The notes below the pieces were generated by a model, which was not told where the DNA came from, made no database searches, and saw only the letters and a list, made by a program, of their open reading frames with translations. From Hymenolepis diminuta (Eukaryota; Platyhelminthes; Cestoda; Cyclophyllidea; Hymenolepididae), in contig CAADRB010000024.1 in NCBI GenBank assembly GCA_900708905.1, positions 1,398,723 through 1,462,722 on the forward strand: a stretch of DNA of 64,000 bases, written 5' to 3'. Both the position numbers and the translations under genes were made by a program. Below, piece by piece: positions 21,850 through 33,435 of this stretch (the stretch's first letter is position 1; every line of letters begins with the position of its first letter).

Positions 21850-23692
21850 ATGCTTAAAATCGCAAAATCTGAAACCGAAGCGCAATATACGGCTATGGAT
21901 TTTGCGAAGCCTATTTCAAGCAAAAATCAGACTCCTCGCATACAATTTTACAATGAACCCCCAACACATACGTTGGGATTAGAGCATCTGGAGCAATTAG
22001 CCATCGAACGCTTAAAAATTCTGAAATGTATTGAGACCGTTGGTCAAGATTTCATTCGTGGCAGCAAGGAATACGATGAAAGATTGTCAGCAGAACTTTG
22101 CAAAATCGGTCCGATTGGAAAATCATTCACTTTAACTTCAAATCAGCCTAAGAATATTACTGAAGATATTCACGATGATGTTACTTCGCATTTTATACTT
22201 CAGGTATTTTTCCTGGTAATATTTATACATTCATTAGATTGCTTACTGTCGCAGTGAGACAATGCGTCGTTGGTTTATTCAACAAGAGGTGGATCTTTTT
22301 CGTTATCGTTTCAACTTAGAACGAGCTGCATCTGGTCATTCCATGGACACGATCAATGAATTTCTTCGGATAAATAACCTTCACTTTACTAGCATTGGTT
22401 CAGATGAATCCTCACGACTACGAGAACAGCTAGTTTCTGGGACGAATATTTACGGCGTTAGTGGGGATTATGCTAATTTTTACAAAGTTCACTTCACAGA
22501 AGTTCCAGATCTAGTTCGCCGTAGGCAAGTTTTTCTCAAAGCGGGTTTTGCCTATGTACCGGATGCTGAGTTAGTAAGCCTCGTTGTAACAAGATTTCGC
22601 GCATCTCTATCTCGTAATCTCTCACGTCTCGGGTTGGCTCTTGTTCCGCGTTTAGCTGATGAGGGTGCTCGTTTGTTGCCTCTTCTCACTGGTCTGTCTA
22701 AGCGTTATCTTGGAGATGACGATTTCAGCACAAAAAAACCTATTTTCGGTGCTGTTTCCTCTGGACAAGTTGCCGATTTGGCTCGAACTCCGGGTCTGTT
22801 TCCGCCTTGTATGTCCCGTCTGCACGAAGCTCTTGCGGCTAATCACCATCTCCGTCATTGGGGCCGTATGCAGTATGGACTTTTCTTAAAGGTTGGTGCT
22901 CAGCTTCTGTCCGCTTTTATGGTTTCCTCTAGGGAATTGGATTATCTCTGGATGAGGCCCTCAAATTTTGGCGTAATTCATTCGCTCCCAAAGTCGATAC
23001 AGACCAATTTGCGAAGCAGTATGCATATAGCATTCGTCACAATTATGGTAAAGAGGGAAAGCGAGCTGATTATACGCCGTATTCATGCATGAAGGTAAGT
23101 GGAAATGCAAATTTTCCCCTCTTTGCCCCTCTTTTCGTGTAGATAATCTCATTTAACCAACCAGCTACTGGAGAATTCCATGGCTGTCCTTTCCGACATT
23201 TGGATCTTGAATTACTTCACCAGCGTCTATCGGTCGGTGGCAAAGTTCCCTCAGATCAGGTTGAGGCAATCGTTAAACGATCCAAGGATAAACAGTATCA
23301 ACTAGCTTGTAGAGAGTTCTTCAAGGTAAAAGGTCTGACTACTTAAATTTTATTAGTGACGTGCTTATCGGTTATCAGATTTCGAGTTTTCATTACAGGC
23401 TATGCATCCGGACTTATCGGTCGAAGATGCTTCTACAATTGTAATAAATCATCCAAATCAGTACTATGAATTGGCTCAGAAAGTCAGCAAAGGTATTCCA
23501 TTGACATCCAACGGTGAGGCTGATAGTTCTCAACGCTCCAGAGTGCAAGTACGAGCTGTTAAGGTACCCCTGAATGACTCGCAAATGACCAATCAGAGTC
23601 AAGGTGGTTTTGAAGACACCGATATCGATGAAGAGATGTTGAAAATTGATTCCACTCTTTTGGAATATACTGCCTCAAATCTCGACTTTTAG
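21850..23692 (+). CDS. PRIM2: DNA primase large subunit (PRIM2, p58)
   Basis: Five exons: 21850-22203, 22238-22891, 22933-23094, 23143-23325 and 23399-23692, all joined in phase 0, giving 548 aa (human about 509). Introns are 34, 41, 48 and 73 nt. The protein is the regulatory, iron-sulfur subunit of primase in the DNA polymerase alpha-primase complex, which makes RNA primers in the nucleus. Seen: N-terminal primase-binding region ([18 protein letters not shown]), SHFILQ joined across intron 1 to [23 protein letters not shown], then the C-terminal Fe-S domain. The four cluster cysteines are C309 (FPPC), C388 (YSCMK), C405 (HGCPFRH) and C446 (LACREFF), spaced 79/17/41 against 80/17/40 in the human protein. 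[15 protein letters not shown] and [18 protein letters not shown] are hallmark blocks. The 34-nt first intron breaks the frame if retained. The gene appears complete and functional. Confidence 0.95.
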
Positions 23693-24963
23693 ATGTGCTG
23701 AGATTTGAATCTGCTAAACAGAAATTTACTGTTATTGTCATCTTCGTAAATCGCTGTATTTCATTTAATATTGATAATAAGAGCCTATTTGTACAATTGT
23801 TTGTTTCCTTTTTGAGGGAAATATTTTAGCCACTTGATTCTTGTTAGAGACATGGTATATTCGATCATAAGTATAAAGCCATATTTTCACTTATGTAAAC
23901 TGTAATATTGTTAGATGCCTGTTGCTACAATGCTTTGGCTACAGCTAAATCGAATTAATTAATTAAATGTAACTCGAATAGGATACTCTTTATTAAGACC
24001 ATTAAGAAGTGTCGTGAGGAACTCAAGACCAGGGATTCTATAATGTTGTTCAGTTAAATCTTCATGTTATTTGCATCCGTCACCAGTTATCATTTATTAT
24101 GAAATAGTGATTAATAATTAAGTCATTTGACTTGAAGGATGAATCACTATACATTTCTAACATTTGTATCTAGGTCATCACTAATTTTTGAGACTTAATT
24201 ATCTCAAACTCACACTGGCGCTTGAAGTGGTTGACCCTGGTGCAACCTCAAATTTCTCTTAGATAACCATCCTGTGTGGTTTGTTTTAATTAGCTAGATA
24301 AGATAATTACATGGTCTCTGAATGAGCGCTGTTAGGGCTCAGTTTCCCTGATCAGCGATGTCTGCAGCCATTCCATCTGTTAATTCTACCCCTTCTCTAT
24401 GAAACTATACAAAGCCCCCCCTTATAGACACACGAAGAGGAGACAGGCACGCGCTTGTCATTTACCAGCTCCTACGCATCCTCTAATCTCCTCGGTCTAT
24501 TATCTCTCTCTTACTCTCTTGAATCTTTATCGCGATTTGTTCAACAAACTTTGGCGCCCACAACCCTCGTGTCCTACTTTTAGAAATGTCATTTGCTATT
24601 GCATAGCTGTCAGCCCTTAGTTGTTACATCTACAGATGCAACCAAGTGCACCGAAAATAGTCCAATAACCTTCCCAATTGTTCCAAATTGATTTGTTTTG
24701 ATAAATAGGCTTTGATCATTATTGACATTCAAAAGTAATATTAAAAATTAATGTGTGCCTGCCCTGAAAGATAATTAAATTATTTACTGCCTTATTTAAT
24801 TGCTTTATCTGGTGCAAATTAGCTCTGCACGTAAAATAACCCAATTAGTTTAAACAACACCTGCTAACCCAAGTTGATTTGATTAACCTTGTTAAAGACG
24901 ATCGATATAAACAAGCATAAGGATACACTGTCTTAAGCTGAGTTGAATCACTTTTTTTTCACT
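23693..24963. other. Intergenic between PRIM2 and EGF/TSP1 gene
   Basis: Contains the PRIM2 3' flank and the upstream region of the next gene on the same strand. No coding or RNA gene recognised. An ORF at 24399-24620 lies in a C-rich patch and has no recognisable domain. Confidence 0.4.
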
Positions 24964-27900
24964 ATGCGAGTCTGTGTAATTACTTGTTTTACTATGAATT
25001 GTATCGTTTCATATTTCATAATTTGTGGCGTTTCTGGCTCAGCGATATGTCCCTCTGTATTCGAAAAAGGAATCCCGTTTGATATTTACGGCGGACCACT
25101 CTTTCCAGTCGCTATATACCATAAAAAGCATAAATACATTTTTTCTCCGTATTGGTCTGAAATTTTGTCTTCTTTGTCTGAAGATTTAGTAGACTTATTA
25201 AGGCAATCAAATGCAAGTATATGTCTATATGAGGAGCATCCGTATTGTGAGGTGGCCTTTCAAAATATTACTCAAATCGCGATTAAAAAAACATTAAAAT
25301 ATACCAATGTAATAATCGGAGAAGATATTTGGGAAGATTTTAGAATGGACTTCTGGGGTTATACAGGACTGGATGACTTGAAAGATCGCGAATTAGTTCT
25401 CAAGAGACGCACAATTGTGATTGCGTGTCTACACTGGTGTCATGGAATGTTAGCCCTGCCCGAAAATGAGCGTCCGATGATGAAATATCTTTGTCCGAAT
25501 CCCTGTAAACAACCGGGTCTCTGCATGGGAGCGGCAGATGAACGTGGAAGCTGCCATTTAACTGGTGATGGTTTCTTTCATCACCAATATGCATGCAATT
25601 GCAAACCGGGAGGTCTTTGGAATGCTGAAATTGGAGCTTGCACAAATGACGAGGATCCATGTAAAAATAAGAAATCTCCTCCTTGTTTTCCGGAGGGTAC
25701 GGAACTATGCTCTTTTGACCGTGAATCCGGAGTGAGTTCTGTTTGATAAGTTTATATTTTAGCACAATTACTTGATTTTTCTTCTCATCAGATATATAAC
25801 AAAATCTGCCATAAATGCATGTTTAAATTAACCCAAATCTAACCTCTGATGCTTTTAGGCATCTTTGTTCTGAAGGTGGAATTCCATTACATTCCGAAAT
25901 CCTGTTCAGCTGAAGTTTGAGGTTATACAAACAACCTGACACGTTGATCGAAAATGTATCATAATCCCTTTAACTCTTTAGTCGCGAAATGGTAGACAGT
26001 TTCGTTCATTTGGGGTTAGAGTTGTAAATGGTCTATAGTCACTCTTGTAGCGGATGCTACACCAGTAGTTCTTTTTGCTACAGCTAGGTAACCCTCCTAA
26101 GCAGTCCAGATGGCGTCTAGCAGAGTCATCTACTATAAATTTGCTCCCGAAATTAGCTAGGCCGCTCCCAAAGTAGCGAGAAGAAGAAAGGTGTTGAGCA
26201 GAAAGGGTTTATTGATCCGTAACCGATGAGGTAGTAAAAATTTTAACCGAAAAGAGCTCCTTATCAATTGCTGTCCACGAGCTTGGTCCTTAAATACAAA
26301 TAACACTAAGCTGCAGGGATATTGATCGGTGATTGTTTGAGGAGGCCTCTGCACGCAAACTCCACACTCTGTAACGTATTTTTCTTAAAATTAAATGATT
26401 CATTCAGTTATATATTTCATGTATTTCATGAATAAAGTACAATTAGTTACTAATTGCACAATCAGTCGAACTTTTCTGAATGACACGAACTGATGTGTGT
26501 TCCTTATTCGAGCTTATTCTTATTCCTTCGATCTTAAAAACAATATTTAAAATCAGAGAGAGGCGTATAGTGGCAACACTTCTTCATTGCCGTTTGCTCG
26601 TATTGTCGGCTCATATCCTGCTGGTTTCTTTGTTATTCAGTATTATATTTCTTCGCTACACTCTAGTTGCAAATTGCACCTTATGCCAAATAATAGATCT
26701 ATAAATTCCAAGATGAGAGTAGTATCATCATCTGAAAATGATGAATTCAGATTTAGGGCTTCTTTTACAATCAGAAGAACGCAAAGTGGCTTGTGAAATG
26801 TGGGATTATAGAAATGCAAAAATAGGAACCTTAAATCTGGAGAATCAATACCGAACGAAACATGTTTTTTTATTTTAGGGGGTTACCTGCCTATGCAAGC
26901 CCCATTACATGGGAGACAACTGTTCAATTCCTGCCAACGCTTGTGATGATCACATTCGAAATCCTTTACTACCCAATGGAGGTCTTTCAGCTATAGGAAA
27001 TCGAGCCTGCAACATAAACAACGATGGAAATCGCTGCATAGCTTCACTTGATCCCAATCTTGGTCCGATCTATTCGTGTATCTGCACTGAAGAACACTGG
27101 ACTGGAGATCTTACGTTGAGCTACGACAACTGTCTTAAGAAAGTGACAAACTGTGACAAGATAATCTGCATCAACGGGGAGTGTGTCGATAGTAAGGATG
27201 GCAAGGAGGCAAGTCAAGAGATTGTTTTACGTTTACTTAATCGAAACGCCAAATTATTATCATCATACGCATAATTGGGTTAATGAACTGTTAGACGTAG
27301 GGATGATGTTGGGTATGACGAATTAATGACGCGAAATTTGGGCCAATAAGAAATTGATTTATGTTAAGAATTCACGTAATTACAACTTATTCTACTGGCT
27401 ATTCCTAATTAGACTTGATGGAAGTAGAAAGAATATGAATTGTATAGTTTCAGAAGCAATACTTTTACAAACTCTTTTACAGATTTTTATAAATATTCTT
27501 CTGAAATTGATAGGCAGTTTGCGTTTGCAATGAGGGCTATGAAGGTTCACCAAGTTGCGCAACATTCACGGGTATTTGGAGTTCTTGGAGTCCCTGGGGT
27601 CAGTGCTTACCGGCATGCGGATCAGAGCGATGGGCTCTTCGATCCCGAAAGTGTCTGTCCATGGAGACTGAACATTCCGGATGTCGTGGTCCAACCATCG
27701 AGTTCACTCCATGTGATCCACATGTCTGTGCTGGTAAGTTCTCGATTTGAATTATTAAGTGATGTTATTAAATTTCCGAATGATGGAGTTTCTCTTATGA
27801 CCGAGCAGGAGAAATATTTCAACAGTGACAGGTGCCCTCAATAATTGATCAAAGCCATGTCTAGAGTCTCTATTTTGGGCTTATTCAGAGGCACAGTCGT

Positions 27901-28913
27901 TTTTTTGGCTCAAAATGTCATAGAATGAGAAGATTAAGGAACACTAATTGGGATATGTGGATGGCATTGTCTGGGTAAAGCAATATCAAAACAGATTAAG
28001 TGTCTGTTTCAGAAGCTCTGGGGTTGATAACTACCCTATTCTCGCTATATCTTTCACTATTTAATGAAATTCATTCGTTCAACTTGGTGTATCCATTCTT
28101 ATACAACGTAAATGTAAAATTGACGCAGTATGAACAATACTCTAAGTGCTAAAGTATTAAGAAAATATCTCTAAAGGAAACTGATTGTATGTTTTGAATA
28201 AGTTAAGGTGAAGACTGATAGATAGCAATGACGTATTAGTGACGTAAAGCTGCCGGCCAATGGAAGATCTACAGATGTATGGACACAAATGAGGGAAAGA
28301 GCCATCTAATATTCTTCATTCAGTTTTGCTATAAATGGTTGTTGGGCTCAATGGTCGAATAAACTTTTTACGCAAAACAGGTATTTAGAGACCTGGACAA
28401 ACATTCGTATCTTACTCTCTCCTGTCTACTATGCACAGAATACGGAGATATTATCAATGAACTCTCAACATCATTCACTCTTCGCAATTTAATGTAAGAT
28501 GGATGTTGATTTAAACATTCCCATAGACGTCGTAAAGACTGGTCGGTACATTTAACTTAAAACTTCATATAAATGAAATCAAAACAAAATGCTCGACTTA
28601 ACAGAGCCACGGTACGTGGCACTTAACCCACCTGGTCGAAAGAACTTATCAACAATTTCAAATAATCAGCTAGAACAGAATGGCACAAAGTGGAAGATAA
28701 CCTTAATGGTTTCCTAACTTTCTCATTTCAGTTGAAGAGGGAATTATGATGTCCCAGTACTTCGGAGCTCGAGAAGTCACCCTTCAGGCTGTTTTCGTTA
28801 TTGCCGCGGTCAGTGCGGTGGGACTGACCCTCTTCTGGCGGTACAAGCTCTATCCAAACCTCGCCATTCGAATACGACAGAATTTGCAAAAGCCACAGAG
28901 GAAGGACGAATAA
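24964..28913 (+). CDS. EGF-like and thrombospondin type-1 membrane protein
   Basis: Four exons: 24964-25731, 26879-27208, 27514-27733 and 28732-28913, giving 499 aa. The longer open frame starts on TTG, so ATG at 24964 is chosen; it gives a good signal peptide (about 1-27, cleavage after VSGSA). Then come about 140 residues of unrecognised ectodomain, four Cys-rich EGF-like modules (for example TCLCKPHYMGDNC and VCVCNEGYEGSPSC), a TSP1 domain at about 387-438 (WSSWSPWGQC, CG, RSRKC, PC, C), a membrane span at about 455-475 and a short basic tail ending KPQRKDE. This predicts a type I surface protein for adhesion or matrix contact; no specific ortholog is recognised. Intron 2 appears to use a GC donor (GAG|GCAAGT), intron 3 is phase 1. 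Intron 1 holds LTR copy 3. It ends about 700 bp from a convergent gene. Confidence 0.8.
26046..26366 (+). repeat. LTR-like repeat, copy 3 (solo LTR) in intron 1
   Basis: The cleanest copy: 321 bp, starting TGTAGCGGATGCTACACC and ending AACTCCACA, flanked by a perfect 4-bp direct repeat CTCT (26042-26045 and 26367-26370). TG...CA ends with a 4-bp target duplication fit a Ty3/gypsy-type solo LTR. It lies in sense orientation within the first intron of the EGF/TSP1 gene and shares the CCTCCTAAGCAGTCCA, CTAGCAGAGTC, CCCAAAGTAG and GGAGGCCTCTGCACGC blocks with the other copies. Confidence 0.75.
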
Positions 28914-29620
28914 TTCTTGTTAAATTATTGGCGTTTTTGACATTAATCTGTAATTTAAACTTCATGTTAAGCGTTATCGTTCTATGACAAACCGCTTCTT
29001 ACCAAGTTACACCCAATTTTGATTTCACAAAGAAGTCAGGGTAATTTAAATTTCCCAACCAAATCTCTCCCTCTCCTCCTATGGAAAATAGTGGCAACAA
29101 CCTCAATGTTGACTGAAGTTACCCCTGCAGTTGGCCCTCCAATGGCGGTTTAAGATCTGAGAACATTCCTTTACTTAGACGTTAGAGATGGTTTAACAAA
29201 TCAAATGATACATACCGCTAGGAAGTGCTTTTACTGAAGGGATCACTTATTAATATGCATAGTAGTGATTTGCGAGTATTAGCAGAAGAATCTTGACAAT
29301 GGAAAATTTTTGAAAAAGGAGCGTCGACATTCTACAGCGCCTGCGAACTATTAATTTATCTTACAAAAGACTATCTGTAATATTTTTAGAATTATATTTA
29401 CTTATGATCAGAGCCTTTAAGTCTTTATTCAAACTTTACCAGAATGGACATTAAAAATACCCTTTTAACATATTACAAAATATGTTAACACATGATACAA
29501 AAAGCATTCATGAAAAATACAAAAAACAATTACAACAATAATGAAAAATAGGGAAAAGGTTATTTACAATTCTGAAACTCAAATCAAAGGCTAAATTACA
29601 AAAAAGACAGCACCGCCAAA
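28914..29620. other. Intergenic between convergent genes
   Basis: About 700 bp containing the 3' UTRs and poly(A) sites of the plus-strand EGF/TSP1 gene and the minus-strand SR-like gene. No gene recognised. Confidence 0.5.
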
Positions 29621-32600
29621 TCAGATACCGATGATACCTAGGAGACTCTGTCGCCATGCTTTCTCCTCATACACTCCCGGAACCATCCTGGACTTGAAAT
29701 TATCAACAGAAAGGCAGTCTTTTTCAGCAGTTGAAGTTAAAGATACTCCCCTTTCCTCCAGTTGTTTCACTAGTTCGTCATCAAGATAACGCCGAGAGAT
29801 AGTGGATGAAAGAAGAGAAACCAAGTCAAACGGGTCCTCTTCCTTATCTTCATCGGTTTTCTAAAATGCAACAGCGAATTAGTCGAGATATTCTTAAAAC
29901 AATGTTGCGAAAAGAGATATTGGCAGTCTCAGAGACAAAAAATCGACAAACGTCTGTGGAATAAACAGACCGATATCAAGACCGACCAAAAGAACCTCGC
30001 GCACGCTAGAACATTCTGGAAAGTGTACATGTGCTACCGATCGAGTATCGAGCAAGTGCGTGCGTGCAGAGGCCCCAGTTAATCAGCGACCAATATTCGT
30101 GCAGCGTAGCGTTAATGGTACTCAATTACTAAGAACTTTGTAGTAAACTGCAGACGATATCTTCCGTTTTCTCTCTACTTTGGACGTAGCCTAGCTTATT
30201 TTTGGGGGAAATTTGTCCTAGAGCTAGTTGAACTTCTATGAGGAGTACTAAGATTTAGGCAGGGGCTTATTTGTATAGTATCTGCTACATGTCCTGAACC
30301 ACGACAAATTCCTAAATTGTATAGGCTGGATTCCATTAATTATCAAAACAAAAGCGTAGTACAATAATAATAATACATTCACTTATCTAGAAAGAAATCA
30401 TACCTATAGCTGCCCTTTGTAGGTAAAAGGACATTAAGGACATTCTATAAGCATTACATCGTGACCAAGTGGCGCAGCTATCGACGTGTAGACAACGCTT
30501 CCGGTAGGGCGATGGCAAACATAGTCCAGGGTCAGAGTCCCACACCGCTTCGGACACTTTGACAATTAGTAAGGATAAAAGCTATCATCAGTACGAACGT
30601 GGATTGACTTTCAAACATCAAGTGAGTGAAGACTTTGAAATTTTGACACTGTCAAGGAGGGACTGTGTTTTTGTCTTCTCTTTTACTTAAATATACTTAG
30701 TGAGCACCAAGATAAATGCAACAGAAACTTCGCTTTTGCTGTTACAACGGATTCAATAATAGTTATTCCCAAGTCTGTTTACTAACACTCATAGGTAGAA
30801 GAATAGCATCATGAAGACTATAATGAGGAACTTCCCTCTTGCCATTCCTCTAATGACCAATTGTTATCAGTACGGTTGACCGTGAGGTTCAGCATGACCA
30901 CTAAACCATCAAAAAATAAAGAATCAAATCATGACCAGAGATATTCAGTCTAAACCTCTCCCAAATGAACTGCTACTCATCAATTACCATCAGGGTGCGG
31001 AAATGTCCAATTGAGCCGATTAAGGGTTACTAATAGAGAAGCTCTTGTTTTACGCAAACATATTCATTTGACGGGTTTTGGGATTGGAACTATCAATTTA
31101 CTGAAATGAAACATTTAAAACGAAAAGATTACCTCTGATTTATCATAGTCTTCATCTTCCGTTCGCCTTTCAAGCGAATCCCATGGAGTAGAAAGGCATG
31201 CCTCCAACAATTGCTTCGGTTTCAAAGACGCAGCAGATGCCACCATTCTAATTGTATCTTCCTCTTCTATTAAAATATCCGAGAAGTCAATTTCATTAGC
31301 ACCACTACCCCAAGTCTCAACCTCCTGTTCCTTCTCCTGCAACCTGTCAGAGAGGTTCGACAGAAACTTATCGAAACGACTTTCATTCTCATCAACAGAT
31401 TGCTTCGGATCCGATGAATCAATGGATGCCGTCGCACCTTGCTGTTGGCTAGATGAGTCGGTTTTGAGTTCCTGAGATTGATTTTGGGACGACTGAGATT
31501 GAGACTGAGAATGGCTTTGGAGCGTCGCTCCACGTTTAGACTGATCTGTTGATCGAGGGAGGGGAATTGATCGCTTGGCTATCTCACCAAACAGAATTCC
31601 TGCAGGAAGCAATTCTTCCAATTCAGTATCTGATGTGTTCTCTGTGAGGAGCGGTTTGAGCAAAGTGGCCACAAATGGACTTAAGCTTTTGATGGAACTT
31701 TGTGGCGAGTCCTTGCCTTCATAAGTGGTTAGGTGCACTACTGAAGATTGACGAGAAACGCTACAGCTCTAAATTACAAAAAAGTGTATCTTTCATCGAC
31801 ATAAAAAAGAAATTAGCACATAAAATGAATTGAAGTATTCCATTAGAACGAGAATTTTGCGATGATTATCTACTGTACACTAGTCTCCAATGTGAAAAAA
31901 TTCCTTGAGGCCGTTATGCAAAGACGATCTCAAGAAGCAAAGATTATTTTTAGCACTGTTAACTGCCCACCAATAGTCAAATCTCATAAGGAAACAGGAT
32001 AAAGAATAGACATGAGTAACAACGATAAATGAATAAACACCTGTATATAATCATTAAAAATTGGGACAAATTCTCCAATACCTCTTGTAGCATTCTATAG
32101 AACATATAATCCGACAACTAAGATAGTACAGACATGTGGGTCAATATATAAGTTCATCGGAGGAACAAAGGACGCATAACAATCAACTCCACTTAGCGAA
32201 AGTAATTTGGCCTCATGATCACAACATCATTTCCACTCCCATGTTCTCTCACTTTCCAATACTTCTTTTCACTTCTATTTTATCTCATTTTTAGTTGGCT
32301 TCCGAATTTGGGAAAACCTATTATTTTCTGTTAGTCTTTAGGAAAATCATTATTTTTGAAATAAGATATCCTTAAGCTTAACTTGATCTGGCTCCTAAAA
32401 CAGCTCAGCCGATGGAGTTTATTTGTTTTTGGTTTAAGACCATTAACCCGACATTAAACAATAGGGGGAAAGCATATTCAACGAAACAAAATATTTTGGC
32501 TTAAAAAAATAGACCGAAGAGCAAAGTGGCATTTTAATACGAAGACATATAATGCTCTTACTGCAATGTAGCAGTGAGTTATGGAAGATTTCAAAAACTG

Positions 32601-33435
32601 CACCTGCATAGCTTATCAACAAAGGCTTCGCAAAACAAACTCCTCAAAAAGGAATTGATCTTCCTTGACGTGTTTAAAATAAAATGACTCAAATAACAAT
32701 TTCCTAACTACTTAAGAATTCCTCTTAAATCCACAAGATTAGAACAATCCATCAGCTAGAATGATTTCAGGCACCGTACAAAAACCCATCTGAGTAAAGT
32801 GCTAATCCCAATGAACACTTACATGCTCGCGTTTGAGAGATTCAACGCTTTTCTCCTTCTCATATTGATGATAAAGTTCTCTTTCATCCACATTATCATG
32901 CCTATGAGATCTTTTATCCCTCAATTCTTTTCGCTCCTCCTTCTCATATGATCTCTGTTTTCGATGTCCTTTCTTGGACTCCTTTGTTCGAGTCTTGTCT
33001 CGATCCTTCCTCAAGTGTTTCTCTTCACTTTTAGCTTCATGATAAATTCTACGGCGTTTACGTTCAGAACTTATTTCAGCATCGATTTCCTTCAAGTCCT
33101 CTCCATGATGTTTTCGATTCTTATTATTAGAAGAGGAGGAATGCGTGTCGTCTTGATGGCGGTCACGATCTCGGCGATGACGACGATTGCTATGGTGATG
33201 ATGATGACTAGAGTTAGAGGGTGTGGATGACTCATGGGGAGAGAGAGGAAATGTTTCATCATCGAAATGGAGCCTCTCCGAACTAAAGAAATAAAATATG
33301 TACATTAAGACCATTGTATGCGAGGCGGTAAACATATAAGCCCAAAAAGACTTACGAATTTTGTTCAGGAACTTCCGAACGGCTTTTGAATTTATCTTGG
33401 GAACGTGGTGAGAGGCGAGAACTTTTTTCTGACAT
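29621..33435 (-). CDS. Charged SR/RE-rich, probably nuclear protein, unknown function
   Basis: Four exons: 33435-33356, 33282-32823, 31768-31133 and 29860-29621, giving 471 aa. The phases agree (intron 1 phase 2, introns 2 and 3 phase 0) and every junction has GT/AG. ATG at 33435 starts MSEKSSRLSPRSQDK. Residues about 40-180 are a low-complexity region rich in Ser, His, Arg, Lys, Glu and Asp with a His run (SSHHHHHSNRRHRRDRDRH) and many RD, KE and RE dipeptides, like spliceosome-associated SR-related proteins. At 264-280 there is a Ser-Gln run (QSHSQSQSQSSQNQSQE). The rest is more ordered: LTENTSDTELEELLPAGILF, RFDKFLSNLSDRLQEKEQE (possible helix), KPKQLLEACLSTPWDSLERR, and a C-terminal RRYLDDELVKQLEERGVSL with the end YEEKAWRQSLLGIIGI. 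I do not recognise the family. A nuclear RNA-processing role is inferred from composition only. Intron 3 holds LTR copy 4. Confidence 0.7.
29955..30289 (-). repeat. LTR-like repeat, copy 4 in intron 3
   Basis: 335 bp, minus orientation: begins TGTAGCAGATACTATAC and ends TTTATTCCACA. Flanks are CGTC (29951-29954) and TGTC (30290-30293), a one-mismatch 4-bp duplication. The 3' half aligns well with copy 1 (CACTTTCCAGAATGTTCTAG followed by GCGCGAGGTTCTTTTGGT). It sits in the sense orientation in the last intron of the SR-like gene. Confidence 0.7.

Noticed and set aside
22892..23092. Continuous PRIM2 frame from 22262 to 23092
   Set aside because: After 22891 that frame leaves the family alignment. 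Removing 22892-22932 restores [13 protein letters not shown] and the second Fe-S cysteine.
24943..24963. Longer N-terminus of the EGF/TSP1 protein starting at 24943
   Set aside because: The frame opens on TTG, not ATG. The first ATG (24964) gives a proper signal peptide.
27440..27844. 134-codon plus-strand ORF over the TSP1 exon
   Set aside because: The WSSWSPW/Cys pattern of a TSP1 domain is in another frame, flanked by splice sites; this ORF is a shadow.
30461..30560. Possible tRNA gene (GTGGCGCAG ... GGTCAGAGTCCC)
   Set aside because: Box spacing is too long and no acceptor or anticodon stem pairs; at best a decayed repeat.
32964..33230. Plus-strand ORF of 88 codons
   Set aside because: Antisense shadow of the SR-like gene exon; hydrophobic and without splice or family support.
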